Assembly: GCA_918807975.1 (NCBI GenBank)
Contig: OU964919.1
Coordinates: 16,882,001 to 16,946,000, forward strand
Direction: 5' to 3'
Length of the DNA stretch: 64,000 nucleotides
From: Aplidium turbinatum
Taxonomy: Eukaryota; Chordata; Ascidiacea; Aplousobranchia; Polyclinidae
Position 1 is the first letter of the stretch. Each line of letters opens with the position of its first letter. Below, in pieces: positions 43,893 to 55,213 of the stretch. Made by a program: the position numbers and the translations under genes. The notes under the pieces were generated by a model. The model had not been told where the DNA came from, did not search any database, and saw only the letters and a program-made list of their open reading frames with translations.

Positions 43893-44178
43893 TAGGCAAA
43901 TTGTTCGTAAGCAATTGTTCGTAAAGCAATTGTTCGTAAGCAATTGTTCGTAAAACAATTGTTCGTAAACTGTTTTTCGTAAAATGAAATCCGTAAAACA
44001 ATTCTTCGTAAAGCATTTCTTCGTATAGGCTACATCAAATTTTAACTGCATGCACGAAAAAATGCTTTAGGAAGAATTGTTTTACAAAGAATTAGTTTTA
44101 CGAACAATTGTTTTACGAACAATTTATTGCTTACGAACATTGCTTTACGAATAATTGCTTACGAACAGTTTGTCGGAC
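43893..44178. mobile_element. Foldback element with tandem-repeat arms
   Basis: The left arm (to about 44025) is tandem units of 14-16 bp around GCAATTGTTCGTAA. The right arm (from about 44055) is the reverse complement, TTACGAACAATTG-type units, with TTTTAACTGCATGC in the loop. Arm units diverge gradually toward the centre. The design matches foldback transposons, whose long inverted repeats are themselves built of short direct repeats. No coding capacity; flanking duplication unresolved. Confidence 0.75.
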
Positions 44179-44431
44179 ACCGAGTCACAGAATGAGTGCC
44201 TGTATGGCAGGTGTCCAACCGTCCATGTGCGGAAGCCAAAAAGTCGATGACCTCAGATACAAAAATAATATCACAGAAGTGTTTGTTTTTCTAACAAAAG
44301 GTATTCAAGCAAGAGAAATACGGTAGGCTATACTGTATAAAAAAGAAATTAGAACTACAAAGCTTAAATTTTAGTAGACATGTAATAATCAATAATGAAA
44401 CGGCAGGATCTCAATAGCACATGCCATGAGC

Positions 44432-45517
44432 CAGTGACGTTCGGTGGCTTAAACCGTTGGGAAAGCAACTTGGAAATATTCTGCAGCAAGGTAGTAGATA
44501 GGCTACGAAGGGCGTAACCGTCGGGCGAAGCCCGAAGGCGTGTTGCCGAAGGCAACATTTCCAGCGGGGGGTCTGGAGGGCCTCCCCACAAATCAAAAAT
44601 AAAAATCTGTCAAACTGTGCTTCGCCTATGTCGTGATCATACATCCATTTAATCTTTAGAAGTCATGAACAATCTTAATTTTAACGTTGCAGGACCAAAA
44701 TCCTGTGTTAGACATGGAATAATAGTTGTCTAAATGTTTAATTCGTCATGAATGTTCATTCTCAGATATTCAGTTAGGCCTACACTACAAAAACTAACAC
44801 TTAGGCCTAAACATTACAACCGCAAGCAATTTGTACAAAAAGCTGGATAAGTTTGCCTCCTGCGTATAGAAGCTTAACGAACTAAATATTGCATCCGCAC
44901 CTGAACGTTCATTGGCGAAGTAACGTTATATCAACGCTCTAAAAAGGGCAAAGGCATGACTATGAAAGCTAGTAGGCTAAAGTACATGGCGAGGAGACAT
45001 CAAAAAACAGCAACAAGCTTTTTGGCATTATGATGCTGTGCTGTGTACCGTGACGAGAGACCATTCTGACGAGTTAGTCCAGCCGCTCTAGCAAATGTAC
45101 GCATTGACATCACTGGGTAAACAACTCTACCATACCATAATCATAACACATCTGATTGGCTAAGCAGCTGGTGCGGTTGCAAAACGAGTGAGGATTGGAT
45201 AAAACGAAGGCGTTTTTTGACATTTTTGAACCTGGGAAAGCAACTTTGATAGTTGCTTCCCTGGAGCCTCAGTGATTGTTTCTGACAGAAGCGTTTGCGT
45301 TAATCGGCATTTATAGGCAAAACATGCGGTTTGGTGAGGACTTAGACTACTCACAAGCGTTACGAGTAATTCTAGTCACGAATACAGTAATTTTCAAGTT
45401 AAAATAGACGTGATAAAAATAATAAGAAGTTAAACCTAGAATTCAGTCATTATATTTTGCATAGTTTTCGCTCAGGTAAGCACAGCTTTCCTTGCTTTCC
45501 CTCACCGATCGTCACTG
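44432..45517. mobile_element. hAT element, 1086 bp
   Basis: Ends CAGTGACGTTCGGTGGC and (inverted) CAGTGACGATCGGTGAGG; 8-bp target duplication CCATGAGC at 44424-44431 and 45518-45525. The left portion contains the hairpin-forming GGGCGAAGCCCGAAGGCG and GCCGAAGGC module, also present at 59470. No transposase recognised. Confidence 0.9.
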
Positions 45518-45539
45518 CCATGAGCTGAGCAACATAGGG

Positions 45540-45790
45540 AGGGGAGACATCTTCTCGTGAGTCGTGGTCCCACAGGTAAGTAGCACGGAAATCCTAAACA
45601 GAGAACTGTTAAAAAATGAACCTCGGTTTATGGGACCGGAACTACTATTTTTCTAGAGACCGGCAGTAGGCTACCACTGTCGGTAAGTTTCGTCTTCAAG
45701 CAGTTTGCTCAACAACTGAAGAACTGTTCAAAAAACAAATCTCGACTAGGAGTGTTTAGCCTACTACAGAAACCGCCTTTTTTTAGACAA
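45540..45790 (+). repeat. Dispersed repeat, pair with 53415-53600
   Basis: Shares GTGGTCCC, TAAGTAGCAC, GAGAACTGTT, TCAAGCAGTTTGCTCAACAA and TGAAGAACTGTT with the later copy. GAAGAACTGTTGAAAAACAA-type words repeat within each copy. Non-coding. Confidence 0.6.
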
Positions 45791-46426
45791 TGACAGTTTC
45801 CCTGTCAACAAGTACCATGGTAAAGTAGTTTGCTCAACATTAAAGTATTAGGCCTATGTCTGAATTTACCAAACCCATTTTATAATGAGTTGAGCCAGAA
45901 TTGCATTTAGTAGAAAATCTGGGTTCAAAACTGATATTCTACAACACTGGTGAAATTAAACTTTCCTTGATTGATTTGTATGAATTTTTGAAAAAGAGTG
46001 TATTAGCATCGAAAGGAAGCACTAATTAGTTCCCTTGTAAATGTAAATGCTGTGTAGTTCACGCGAGCTTTGCACATGTTCGCTTTCACGTTTTTCTGAC
46101 GTCATTTCTTCTTGCTTCGCTTCAAAATTCTGGAATCTGTATAATCCCACGGTCTCATAGTTCATTTCTGCGACTCTCGTGGCATTCTTGCTTTCCTTCA
46201 TAACCATTCATAAAATTCCACACAGTGATTGATCGACTTCTCACTTTGCGTTATATATGCAGTTTTGCGATTTCCTTACATTGTGCATTTGTGTAAAGTG
46301 ATTGCAACACCCAAAGAGACACACTTCTAATTAAAACTAGAGTTTATTCTTAAGCAGCTGCAACCATGGTGTGTCACTACTATCACCTCAGGCTTTAGTA
46401 ACTTAGTAGCCTAGGCAGGGGGGATG
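45791..46426. other. Unassigned stretch
   Basis: No gene recognised; a 61-codon minus frame at 46022-46207 has no domain. Confidence 0.35.
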
Positions 46427-46428
46427 TA

Positions 46429-47425
46429 GGAGAACCTCCATTAATGGAACAAATTTTGCGTTTTGCTAATTTTTTTTTAATTTTGTAACGAAATGCAGTG
46501 TTTTTTTCCAACATTTATGCCAATGCATTTTTTTTCAAATAACACTTGGTTTAATTTCATTATCTCCAGTGGTTTAGAAATAACGCGCAGTTTTTTAAGG
46601 TTAAGCTACTCAAAACGTCCCATTGTTAAATCTGGCTTCACCGTTGGGACAGGCAATTTCTAACAATGGGACACAATTTATTATCTGTGTAAATGCTTAT
46701 TACAAACTTGATATTCACTTTGTTATTGATTATATTTACTGTAGTGCATTATTAAAGTTTTCTAAATTTTTCTCATCTTCATCATTCAAAATATTTTTGA
46801 CACCATAATGAGGTTGAAAACTTAGATTGCTTTTAAGATCATTATTTGCTTGGGCTGTTTTGTATGTGTCAACCCAGTTTTTCAATGTTTGGCTTGGTAT
46901 GTCAAATTTTCTTGATACAGGTCTATTTTTTCAGGTTTGTATTGCTTTTTCAACAGCAGTTTTTATAGTTAAAGGATCTGTGTTTCCCTTTTTACGAATA
47001 AGTCGAGTTGATTTTCAGTGTCCCATTGATGGCCAAGACCTGCTGTCCCATTGTAACATGCCATCCGCAAATGCAAAAAAAGTCAGCTAATTTCTTAAAG
47101 ACTACGTCACTGACAACAACGTTTTGTCCTAAAAACTGCCAGACATATAGACTATGCTACCATGCTTTTTCAACCTGCTTCGCCAAGTATGTACAAAAAT
47201 ATCTTCAAGACAAGTGACCTATCTTTTTTTACTTTGGGTATCAAAAAACACACTTTCTTTAACAAACCAGCCATGCATGCAAATTGAAGGATCCCACTGT
47301 TGGTACAAGCTATAGACTACATGGCGAATTGAAATTCGTCATATACGTTCTTCTAGCTTGATCAACCAAGCGTGGGAGACCAAGTGTCCCATTGTAGAAT
47401 CGTCCCAATAATGGAGGTTCTCCCC
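46429..47425. mobile_element. TA-flanked MITE built of GTCCCATTG words
   Basis: 997 bp between TA dinucleotides (46427-46428 and 47426-47427). The inverted ends are GGAGAACCTCCATTAATGG and GGGGAGAACCTCCATTATTG. The interior repeats GTCCCATTG or its complement at about 46616, 46662, 47018, 47043 and 47384, with a close variant TCCCACTGTTGG at 47291. This architecture parallels the COX6C-intron element. No coding capacity recognised. Confidence 0.75.
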
Positions 47426-47429
47426 TACT

Positions 47430-48036
47430 ATCTATGTGACAGCTCATTATGTCTGAATATGTGTAAAAATAAGAACTGAGATTTTTGTCATGGAATCGAG
47501 ATTAACATTAGTACATTACATCACTACAACGTGGTTTACTCACTGGTGTAGCCTACTGTGTACTTAAGTGGTGAGATCAGTTAATTATTTTTTTTAGCTG
47601 CAAATTTGTAAATTTGAATGGTTGACTGTTGTCATTCGTTTCTATACTAAAGCAGGGTTACGCAACTGGGGCCTGACAAGAAAGTTTGAGTCATATGATT
47701 AGCTTTAAAACTATAGCAACAGAAAACTACATATCGAACAGTGACAGGTTTTCAGGCAAGTTGAACACAAAATGGTGGTTGGTTGAGCAATGAGACAATA
47801 CAATCGATTACCTTTGGGACATGTCCCATTCGATACTCGACGAGTCAGTTTACGCTATTTCTCTAAGTTCTCAAGCATCTCTTTCTTTCTACCATACCTT
47901 CAATGATCAGTTGATGTAGGCTAGCCGGGCGGCAAATTTTTCAGAATTTGTCCTGCAAATTCAATCTTTTGTTTTGCCAAATATTTGTGCATTAGAATGT
48001 TTAATGAACATGTGATGTGACTACCTTTATGTAGTT
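47430..48036. other. Unassigned; isolated hAT-type end
   Basis: CAGGGTTACGCAACTGGGGCC at 47652 resembles a hAT terminus (CAGGGGTTCCCAAC type), but no partner end was found. The rest is AT-rich without genes. Confidence 0.35.
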
Positions 48037-48666
48037 CTGTGAAGCAGGGCCCGATTAACCATGAGGCACAGGCCTCAGGCCTCTGGTTTTGGGGGCCCCA
48101 ATTTTTTTTTACATTAGTACCGTAGGTGTAGGAAGTGAAAGTTGTTGCGCCAGTTTGTGCACAGTTGTTATGATTGAAAAACGATTTCAAATTGTGTAGC
48201 GACTGCTAAATAGAATAACGATTCCGAATCGTCACGCTTTGGCGAAGTTATTGAATATGCTAGGTCAGTAGCGCACCCAGAAAAAAATTTAGGGGGTGGC
48301 TACTTCAGAAATGTCGGCCGAGTATGATTTGCGACAGTAGTGACAATGACAACAGGCCAATACCCATCCCTTTGATTAATATTTAAAGGCACTCACGGCC
48401 CACAACTCACCGGTTGCCGATACATCAGGATTTGTTCTCTCAATCAGATTAGAAGTTGGCCTAGTGTAGGCTACTCCATGCTATTAGCACAATCAGCATC
48501 CTCATTCCTACGTCTACTCTCGCAATCTTCTATAGATCTCGACTTTTTCCTCATGAATGACAAAATAGAATTCGCTTTCTGTTTACCAACACAAATAAGT
48601 GCGAAAACAACAACTAGCACGAAAACAGTTTGAAACAAAACACTAATTTTGTAATAAGTAAATTTG

Positions 48667-49070
48667 ATGTGGACGTTTTTCCTACTTACAAAACATTCAA
48701 AAATAGTTCATATTTTCAACTAAAGTCCCAGACGCCTTTGTCGCTCTGCTCAAATTTCGTGTAGGCCTACAGTTTTACATGTCCGTGTGATTCGGCATTG
48801 ACGTACGATACATCGGTATGTCCACCAGACATTTGACCACGAGAGCATCTGAACTTTAAAAATGCCATCAAAGACCATATCATGGAGAGTTCTCTTTGTA
48901 CAGATCGAAAATTCTCTGCTGACTCATTTAAAATTTTACGCAAAGGCAAATCCCGATTTGACACAAAAATTCAGGAAGCAGTGTTAATCAAACGCTACAA
49001 CCCAAATTTAAACTAACAATTAACTTGTTTTCTGGAGGCGCGTCTATTCTCCTCAATATTTACTTGATGT
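48667..49070 (+). repeat. Dispersed repeat 'X', copy 2
   Basis: Matches 16802-17205 with scattered substitutions and small gaps. Copy 1 has no hAT end next to it, so X may be an independent repeat rather than part of this hAT. Confidence 0.7.
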
Positions 49071-49139
49071 AGGTATCACGTTCCCTGGAGTGCAAATTTT
49101 TTTGTAGTTATTTATGTATAGTTGCCTCTTCCTAATGTA

Positions 49140-50270
49140 ATTTTACCTTGAAGAAGTTAAAATTTAGGCTATTGCATTTTTATAAATATTTTCAGGTTCC
49201 TGGTGAGGGCTTAACACTATCTATATAGCGACACGGGGTTTTATGAGGACGCCCCACTCTAGTAGTGAAATATTTCTCAGAAGGAAATATGCTAGAAATG
49301 TGAAATTTCTTGACTTAGTTTTTGTTCTTTGCGAATTTTCTAAACCTATACTGGTAATTTTTCTACCTTCCTGCCCTTCACAACAAGCATTTCGTCTCAG
49401 GTGGCTAGACATTTTCGTGCAATGCTAGATATATATAATCTAATGTAAGTGCAATATAAATGCTAGTGCAATTACTTTGAAATGTAAAAACGCCCAAAAA
49501 TGCCTTATAATTATGAGCAAAAGTAAATTTTTGTTTAGTTTAGCATTACTTTATGCACATTTTGATTACAGCTAGGCCTACTGCTAGTGTTTGACTGACA
49601 TTTTCTGAGATTATTTTACTTTTTGCTGTCTCCTAATGATATAAAAGCTTTTTGTTGCCTTGGGGAAGCAATGGCTAATGAGAAAAAATAGCCTAAGTTG
49701 AAAAACCCTGACTAAAACCTTCGAAATCAAATTTTCTTTGTTTTTCAACATAAAACAGTAAAAAAAGCGTAATAATATATTTTTTAGAAATATTTATTTA
49801 AACATTCGTCCAAAGATAGCAAAATCTGGACATTTCTTCAAAATGTGACAAATCAGGCTGTAGGCCATCTTTGGGTAGCCATGCTTTATGTTATAATTCA
49901 AAAATTTCAATTTTGAAGCTATTTTTGGGAAAGTAGAAGAAAAACCAACTTTCTGACGTCTTTTCATCTCAAACGCTTTATTTCAATGAATTTGTTGGGT
50001 AAAAGTTTAATTTCTATACGCACAATACACATGGCTATTATCTTGCAAAATATCTTGGCTCTATGCTTATCATAGCTCCCGTTACTAGCGATTAATTAGC
50101 ACGGGGCCTAAATAGCCCGTGACGTGCTTTCCGCGTACGAAAACAGCTCGTAGCCTAATAAGATAGGGTTAAGTTAAGTCGAAAACGTTGGACTGTTAGA
50201 AATATTTTCAAATATGTAAAATATATTGTTATAATGCTCAGCCCTGTTGTATTGTTGTGTCTTATTCATA
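49140..50270 (+). repeat. Dispersed repeat 'Y', copy split by a TTAA insertion
   Basis: The left part (49140-49214) and right part (50169-50270) together align to 11145-11335 and to the reverse complement of 16610-16800. The join in those copies falls at a TTAAGTTAAG-like site. Confidence 0.7.
49215..50168. mobile_element. piggyBac-like element, 954 bp
   Basis: TTAA on both sides (49211-49214 and 50169-50172). Ends CACTATCTATATAGCG and (inverted) CCCTATCTTATTAGGC. A TTAA target with CCCT/CACT-type ends is the piggyBac signature, and the uninterrupted Y repeats confirm an insertion. A 62-codon frame inside shows no transposase domain, so it is non-autonomous. The right side holds a further palindrome GGGCCTAAATAGCCC. 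Confidence 0.72.
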
Positions 50271-50607
50271 TCTAACCTGTAAGCAAAAGGTATAAATGGG
50301 AAACATACAAAAACTTAATTTTTGGTGGCCGGTTTGGGGGGGGCTTGAGCCCCTTAGCCCCATGCTGGGTGCCCTAGTGCTAGGTAAAAGTTGAACACTG
50401 CTATTCTGCATCAAAAGCGATTGCCAATAGGGGCCCCTAAACTTAGCTGTGCTTTGGGCCCCCGTGAGCTTTAATCAGGCCCTGCTGTGAAGTAGGCTAC
50501 TGTTCCGTAAGCACTAAGTTTAACAACATTGTTTCTTATTGCGATAAGTCAGACACCGCGTTGTTATATCTAACTAAGTGTCCCAAAGGACGTACCCTCT
50601 TGTCCCA

Positions 50608-51321
50608 TTGGTAAATGTCACCAAAACCAAACATATATTATTTTCAAGTCAAGGAAGCAAGACACTATCAAGCCACCCACCCTTAAATATTCGAAAAAAC
50701 AACATAGAACAAGTTGCCTCAATAAAGTTTCTGGGAATAATTGTAAACGAGCATTTGTCATGGAAATCTCATATGGAAATCTTGCTTCAAAAAATAAGAT
50801 CAACACTCTGCGTGACAAAAAAAATTAAGCCTTTCCTAAACAAACAAGCACTTCTTTCCATTTACCATTCTCTAGTTGAGAGTCAGATATTATATTGTAT
50901 CTCAACATGGTGTCATGAAAACAAAACTACATTGCAAAAGCTACAACGTACATGCAATAACTTTCTTCGTACTGTATTTAACATTGACCGCAGAGAAAGC
51001 GTAAAAGGTGTAATGGAACTCAACAATTTAAAATCAATTAACCACATGAAAACTACAGAGATTGCAACTTTCATGTTTAAATATTCAAAAAGGCTACTTC
51101 CCACAACATTCAATGATATAATTATGTGTAAACAATCAAGTAGCCTAACAACAAGAAGTAATTCTCCTTATATTCCGATATATTGTAGAATTAACACTTG
51201 CAAACAATCAATACGGTACATGGGGCCAACAGTTTGGAACAAGCTTCCCCCTACTATAAGAAATGAATGCAAAACTGTAAAAGGCTTTAAATTAAAAATG
51301 AACAAGCTAAATCTTTCTTAA
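50608..51321 (+). mobile_element. 5'-truncated LINE fragment (CR1/Jockey-like RT C-terminus)
   Basis: One open plus frame encodes the end of a reverse transcriptase: TKTKHILFSSQ, ASIKFLGIIVNEHLSWKSHM, LVESQILYCISTWCHENKT, then SIRYMGPTVWNKLPPTIRNE. These are the palm-end/thumb blocks (KFLG..VDE.L.W..H and Y...VWN.LP) of CR1/Jockey-group LINEs. The catalytic core is missing because of 5' truncation. It is related to, but not the same as, the full LINE at 1285-5800. The frame's nominal start is not an ATG and precedes the homology. Confidence 0.85.
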
Positions 51322-51329
51322 AATGATCC

Positions 51330-52244
51330 TATCTAAGTATTACATGCACCAAACATGCTAATATTATTTTTTTTGCCCAGAAATGATAGGCCAATGTGTG
51401 TAGATTCATTAGCAAAATAGTAAGGTTGTAAGTACTCCTAGCCTATACTGGCCTTCTGGTTCTTGTGTTTTTTGTCCACAGAAGTTCTACAGAGTCTTCA
51501 GAAGTTTCTCCATCCTCTTCGACCAATCGCCATCTTTCGGTGAAGCGGTGGCCATGTGCTCCAACCAGTTGTTTTTTATATCAATATCTTGGACTGGATC
51601 GTCATGCTATTGTCTGATTATTTATCTATTTTTCTAACATGCCAAATTGGATTTCTTTATCACTTTTGTTATGATTTAACGTGTAAAACATATACACGGT
51701 AACCCAAATTTATCATATTACTGTGACATGCCGCTAGCCTACTACGTCCCAGCTAGCGATGCCTGTCGTTTTTGCATTAATTCAACGTTTGCTAACGTTG
51801 GATCAGTGTCGAAGTGACGAGTTTAGCTGACTGGGTTTTAAAATTATCGCTTTATCAACGCAACTTTTATCAAAGCACGCTTGATATCTTCAAGACATAA
51901 CTTCCCTGGGTATAATTGAATTTTCGAAAGATGATGATGTTGTTTTTGCTAGTTTGTTTTATTTGTTTTCGTCATTGTTTTCAGTGTCGTCAAGTTATAG
52001 CCTATCTACTGTATTTTGTGAGTCGTGCAAGGCCTATGGTGCGTTGCGCTTGAAATGGCTTTGCCCGTGGTAGGATTTCTTTGTGGGGTTTTCTTTGCCT
52101 GCCTTGCTATGAGCTAAACGCATCAAGACGTGTTCCCCTTAAGACCATCAGCACTCTTGATAACGCACCATGGCCAATCTTCATAGCAACTGTCCATACA
52201 AATCTTAAATATATCAGCTAAAGCTATGTGGGCTAATAAAGCTA
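51330..52244. other. Unassigned; weak palindromic repeat near 51.8 kb
   Basis: TTAATTCAACGTTTGC and GCTAACGTTGGATCAGTG at 51777-51811 form a weak fourth copy of the ATTGAAT palindrome family. No gene. Confidence 0.35.
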
Positions 52245-52500
52245 TAGCCTAAATTTATTTTATTTTGTTTTTTTTTTGTTTATTAACATTTTCTTTTTTT
52301 ATTTTCTTATATCTTAAATTTTTCTGAAGGTGTTGCGACCGTGCCAAATTTTTTTTTTTCAATTCAATAACTTACTTCGGTCACAAGCACGTTTTTAACG
52401 CTCGCGTTTTGTCGCTTCTACCTTTTTCTCGACCTTTGCTATGTTGACGTGTATTGTTTTGATATGATGGTCAGAAATAAAAACAACTGAACTGAACTTT
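52245..52500 (+). repeat. Dispersed repeat 'A-C', copy 2 (empty site)
   Basis: Continuous through GACGTGTATTGTTTTGATAT, where copy 1 carries the solo LTR. It ends in AATAAAAACAACTGAACTGA. Confidence 0.75.
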
Positions 52501-53414
52501 CGAGTGACATTTTTTAATAAGGTAAAAAGCAATAAACTAATATTAAATTTGTTACTGCTTTGACTTCATGTTATGAAACAATGACTTAACTTCACAACAC
52601 AATTTCTTTATTTTATAATTTGAATTACAAAAGCGTTTTACCAGCAGGCTAATAATGTCATTTTTGTTCCATAGGTGGTAGTCTACATCTCACCTAGGCT
52701 ATTGTTAATATTCCTAGTTCGGGTGCAGGTTTTTGTTGGTCTTAGTTGTTTGGTGGCTACTTTTGAGAATGGTTATAGTTTATGTTAGGTTGGCCGACTC
52801 TTGCTTTGGTTCCATATGCTGATATTATGTACACCTGCTATATTGCTTCCCCTTCATGCCCACATTTAAGAATAAACCAAGCGTGTCCTGATCACCCCTC
52901 GTGCCCAGGGGTGTTGTTGTCACTCTGGCGGCTACGTATGAGCGGGCGTTTTAACCTACGACACGTCTGCTACATCTCCAAAAAAGAAATAGGTCACGAG
53001 GAAATAAAAATGTCCAAGTAAATATGTTTTTTATCTTAATTTCTAAATATTCGTCACTTTGCCATTGTGTGGCAGCAACAGATATTCAGAAATGTTAGTG
53101 GAGTTGGCTAAGAAAAGTAAAGCTCGTTGCAGAGATTGTTATCAGTGATTTAGTGTTTGTTGGTACCTTAGTGTTGTTATAATGCCATGCGTGCATCTTT
53201 GAAACAGAACTAAATTTCTAAATATTTTCACAGAGCGAAGATGCAAATTGGTACATATAGAAAGCACCAAATTTATTCAAGCATAAAACGCAGAATTTTG
53301 TATCAAACGTTTATTCACAAAGTCGGTGTGCAACTTATAAAATAATAAATCATCAACAAAGAAGTGGATGGATCTCTAGCAAATGCCATCAGTAGCCTAG
53401 TCTAATATCAGACA
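52501..53414. other. Unassigned stretch
   Basis: No gene recognised. A 79-codon plus frame at 52782-53021 has several Cys/His but no recognisable spacing. Confidence 0.35.
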
Positions 53415-53600
53415 AGGAAAGCATCTTCTTGTGGTCCCTCATGTAAGTAGCACAAAATGAAGAACTGTTGAAAAACAAACCTCAACTCGAAGCACCAAAA
53501 CTGCTCTTTCCAGAGACTAGCAGTTGCACTGTCGACAAGGTTCCCCATCAAGCAGTTCGCTGAACAACCGAAGAACTGTTGAAAAACAAACTCCGACTTG
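53415..53600 (+). repeat. Dispersed repeat, pair with 45540-45790
   Basis: Second copy; contains ATCAAGCAGTTCGCTGAACA and two GAAGAACTGTTGAAAAACAA units. Confidence 0.6.
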
Positions 53601-53770
53601 TTTGTTTGTTTATCTTTATTTGAAAGGGTTACCTAGAAACCATAAAATGGAAAACCACAGACAAATGGAGTCAAATTTATTACAAACTTATAAAAAAAAC
53701 GTGTTTGTCTCATGTTCTCAATTTTTTTGTTGCATTCTTACTTGGTATTGTTTTGCGATAAGTCAGACGG

Positions 53771-54290
53771 TGTTCCCGACAATGGTTCACCAAATCAAAC
53801 GTCATATAAAACCGTTCAGGTCTACTGAATCTTAGCGTATTACGTCATGGAATTTTTCCTAAAAATGAGCCAAGATTGCACCATCCTTCGTAAGACTTGT
53901 ATCACACCTGTTGAGAATTACTTCACAACGTTTCACTATGACGTCGCAGTAACTGCGTACGTGAGTTTGAGATATTGCAATGTATTCTGGTCATTCGTAA
54001 AATGGTTGCTTAAAAGTCAGTCGCATATTTAACTGTTTGCCTAGTGCTTGCCAGCTGGACGAAAATTCCGTCTTTATCTATGTAGTTTGGATTGTAGGGA
54101 CATGTTTTTAGTGGTGTATCGCGTTGCACCTCATTTTCGATAGCCGCGGGCTAATTTTACAGAAATACACTTTTTGAATAGACGTTTCAGAAGAGTGTTT
54201 CTTTTTCGGTCATTACATACAGACGAACGGATCCGGAAATCTTATGTTACAATTTTCCCACAAAGAGATTATGGTTTACCGCTGTGACCA
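53771..54290 (+). mobile_element. Solo LTR, copy 2
   Basis: 520 bp, starts TGTTCCCGAC and ends CTGTGACCA, with the 5-bp duplication GACGG (53766-53770 and 54291-54295). It aligns with the solo LTR at 42298-42858 (AAATCAAACGTCATATAAAA, CAGACGAACGGAT, GAGATTATGGTTTACCGC). LTR-retroelement fossil. Confidence 0.85.
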
Positions 54291-54299
54291 GACGGTGGT

Positions 54300-55205
54300 T
54301 CTCAAAGTGGTGCACGGTCGTTTGGTCGACAGGACGTTAGGTCGACAAAACGATTCATTTTTGGGTTAGGGTTAGAGTCAGGGTTAGATTAGGGTTAAAT
54401 TAAACTGTTTGCTGGCTAAAATCAAGGACTGTCGTGGTGCTTTTAACTTAGCCCATAAAACCAAAGACCTGGCAGACAGGCTATTTGTTTTGTGTAATCT
54501 CGTTTGCACCAACTTGGAATATGCTTTTGCTGTAATTGGAGTTTTTTAAACTGTTTGTTAATAACTAAATGAGATTTTAGTGTAACTGTCACATTGGAAG
54601 CTTATTGGTTCTTATATAGCAAATCTGGAACCACAATTAAGCGCTCATTTCAAGAATTGCATTTCCTTACTTTCCTTTTGCAGTCAATGTTTTTGCAAGT
54701 GTGCTTAGGATTGGCTCATACAAATAAGTTTACAATTGAGTTAAGAGATTGGAATTAGCTGATGCAAATCGAGTTTCAAGTGTAGACCTAGGCTACGCAG
54801 TAAAAAAAAAAGCAAAGGAGATTGCAGTGTAGCAACCAAGCCAAATTTCAAACTTATAATTTTATATCGGATTCAACCACGTTTTGTTGCTTCTACCTTT
54901 TTCTGTACTTCAAACTATGTTTTAGCATAGGTTGTTTTCCGACATGATGTTGAGAAATAAAAACATACTGAACAATGTTTCCTTTTAAAAAAGGTAAACA
55001 TTGTTGGCTAACCTACACCGATTACTTATACATACCCTAACCCTAACCCAAAAAAATTTTTAGGAATGCACCCCTAGTCACGCTATGGTGATTCCATTCT
55101 GAACAAACGAATTCTTTTTATTTAATTTTTTAAGTATTTTCAATTAGGCTACACCATGACTGAATTATTGCATCATAAGCATTTTATGTGGCTTCATCTC
55201 AGTAA
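54300..55205. other. Unassigned, with telomere-like words and an A-C tail
   Basis: GGTCGACAGGACGTTAGGTC and GGGTTAGGGTTAGAGTCAGG at 54335-54390 look like an end of a small element whose partner may be CCCTAACCCTAACCC at 55029. A third partial A-C repeat (54876-54980, GTTTTGTTGCTTCTACC, GAAATAAAAACATACTGAAC) lies between. No gene. Confidence 0.4.
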
Positions 55206-55213
55206 CCTGGAGT

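Larger units (their letters stand above)
48266..50377. mobile_element. Inner hAT holding repeats X and Y
   Basis: Starts CAGTAGCGCACCCAG and ends with the reverse complement of CTAGGGCACCCAG. The 8-bp duplication TGCTAGGT is at 48258-48265 and 50378-50385. It contains X (48667-49070), the split Y, and a piggyBac-like insertion. The end mismatch leaves the exact right boundary uncertain by 1-2 bases. Confidence 0.78.
48045..50484. mobile_element. Outer hAT of a second nest
   Basis: Ends CAGGGCCCGATTAACCATG and (inverted) CAGGGCCTGATTAAAGCTC; 8-bp target duplication CTGTGAAG at 48037-48044 and 50485-50492. Most of its length is the inner hAT, so its own sequence is about 320 bp: a MITE. Confidence 0.9.

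Noticed and set aside
43896-44178. CRISPR-like array
   Set aside because: Units are adjacent without unique spacers and are mirrored in an inverted arm; eukaryotic context.
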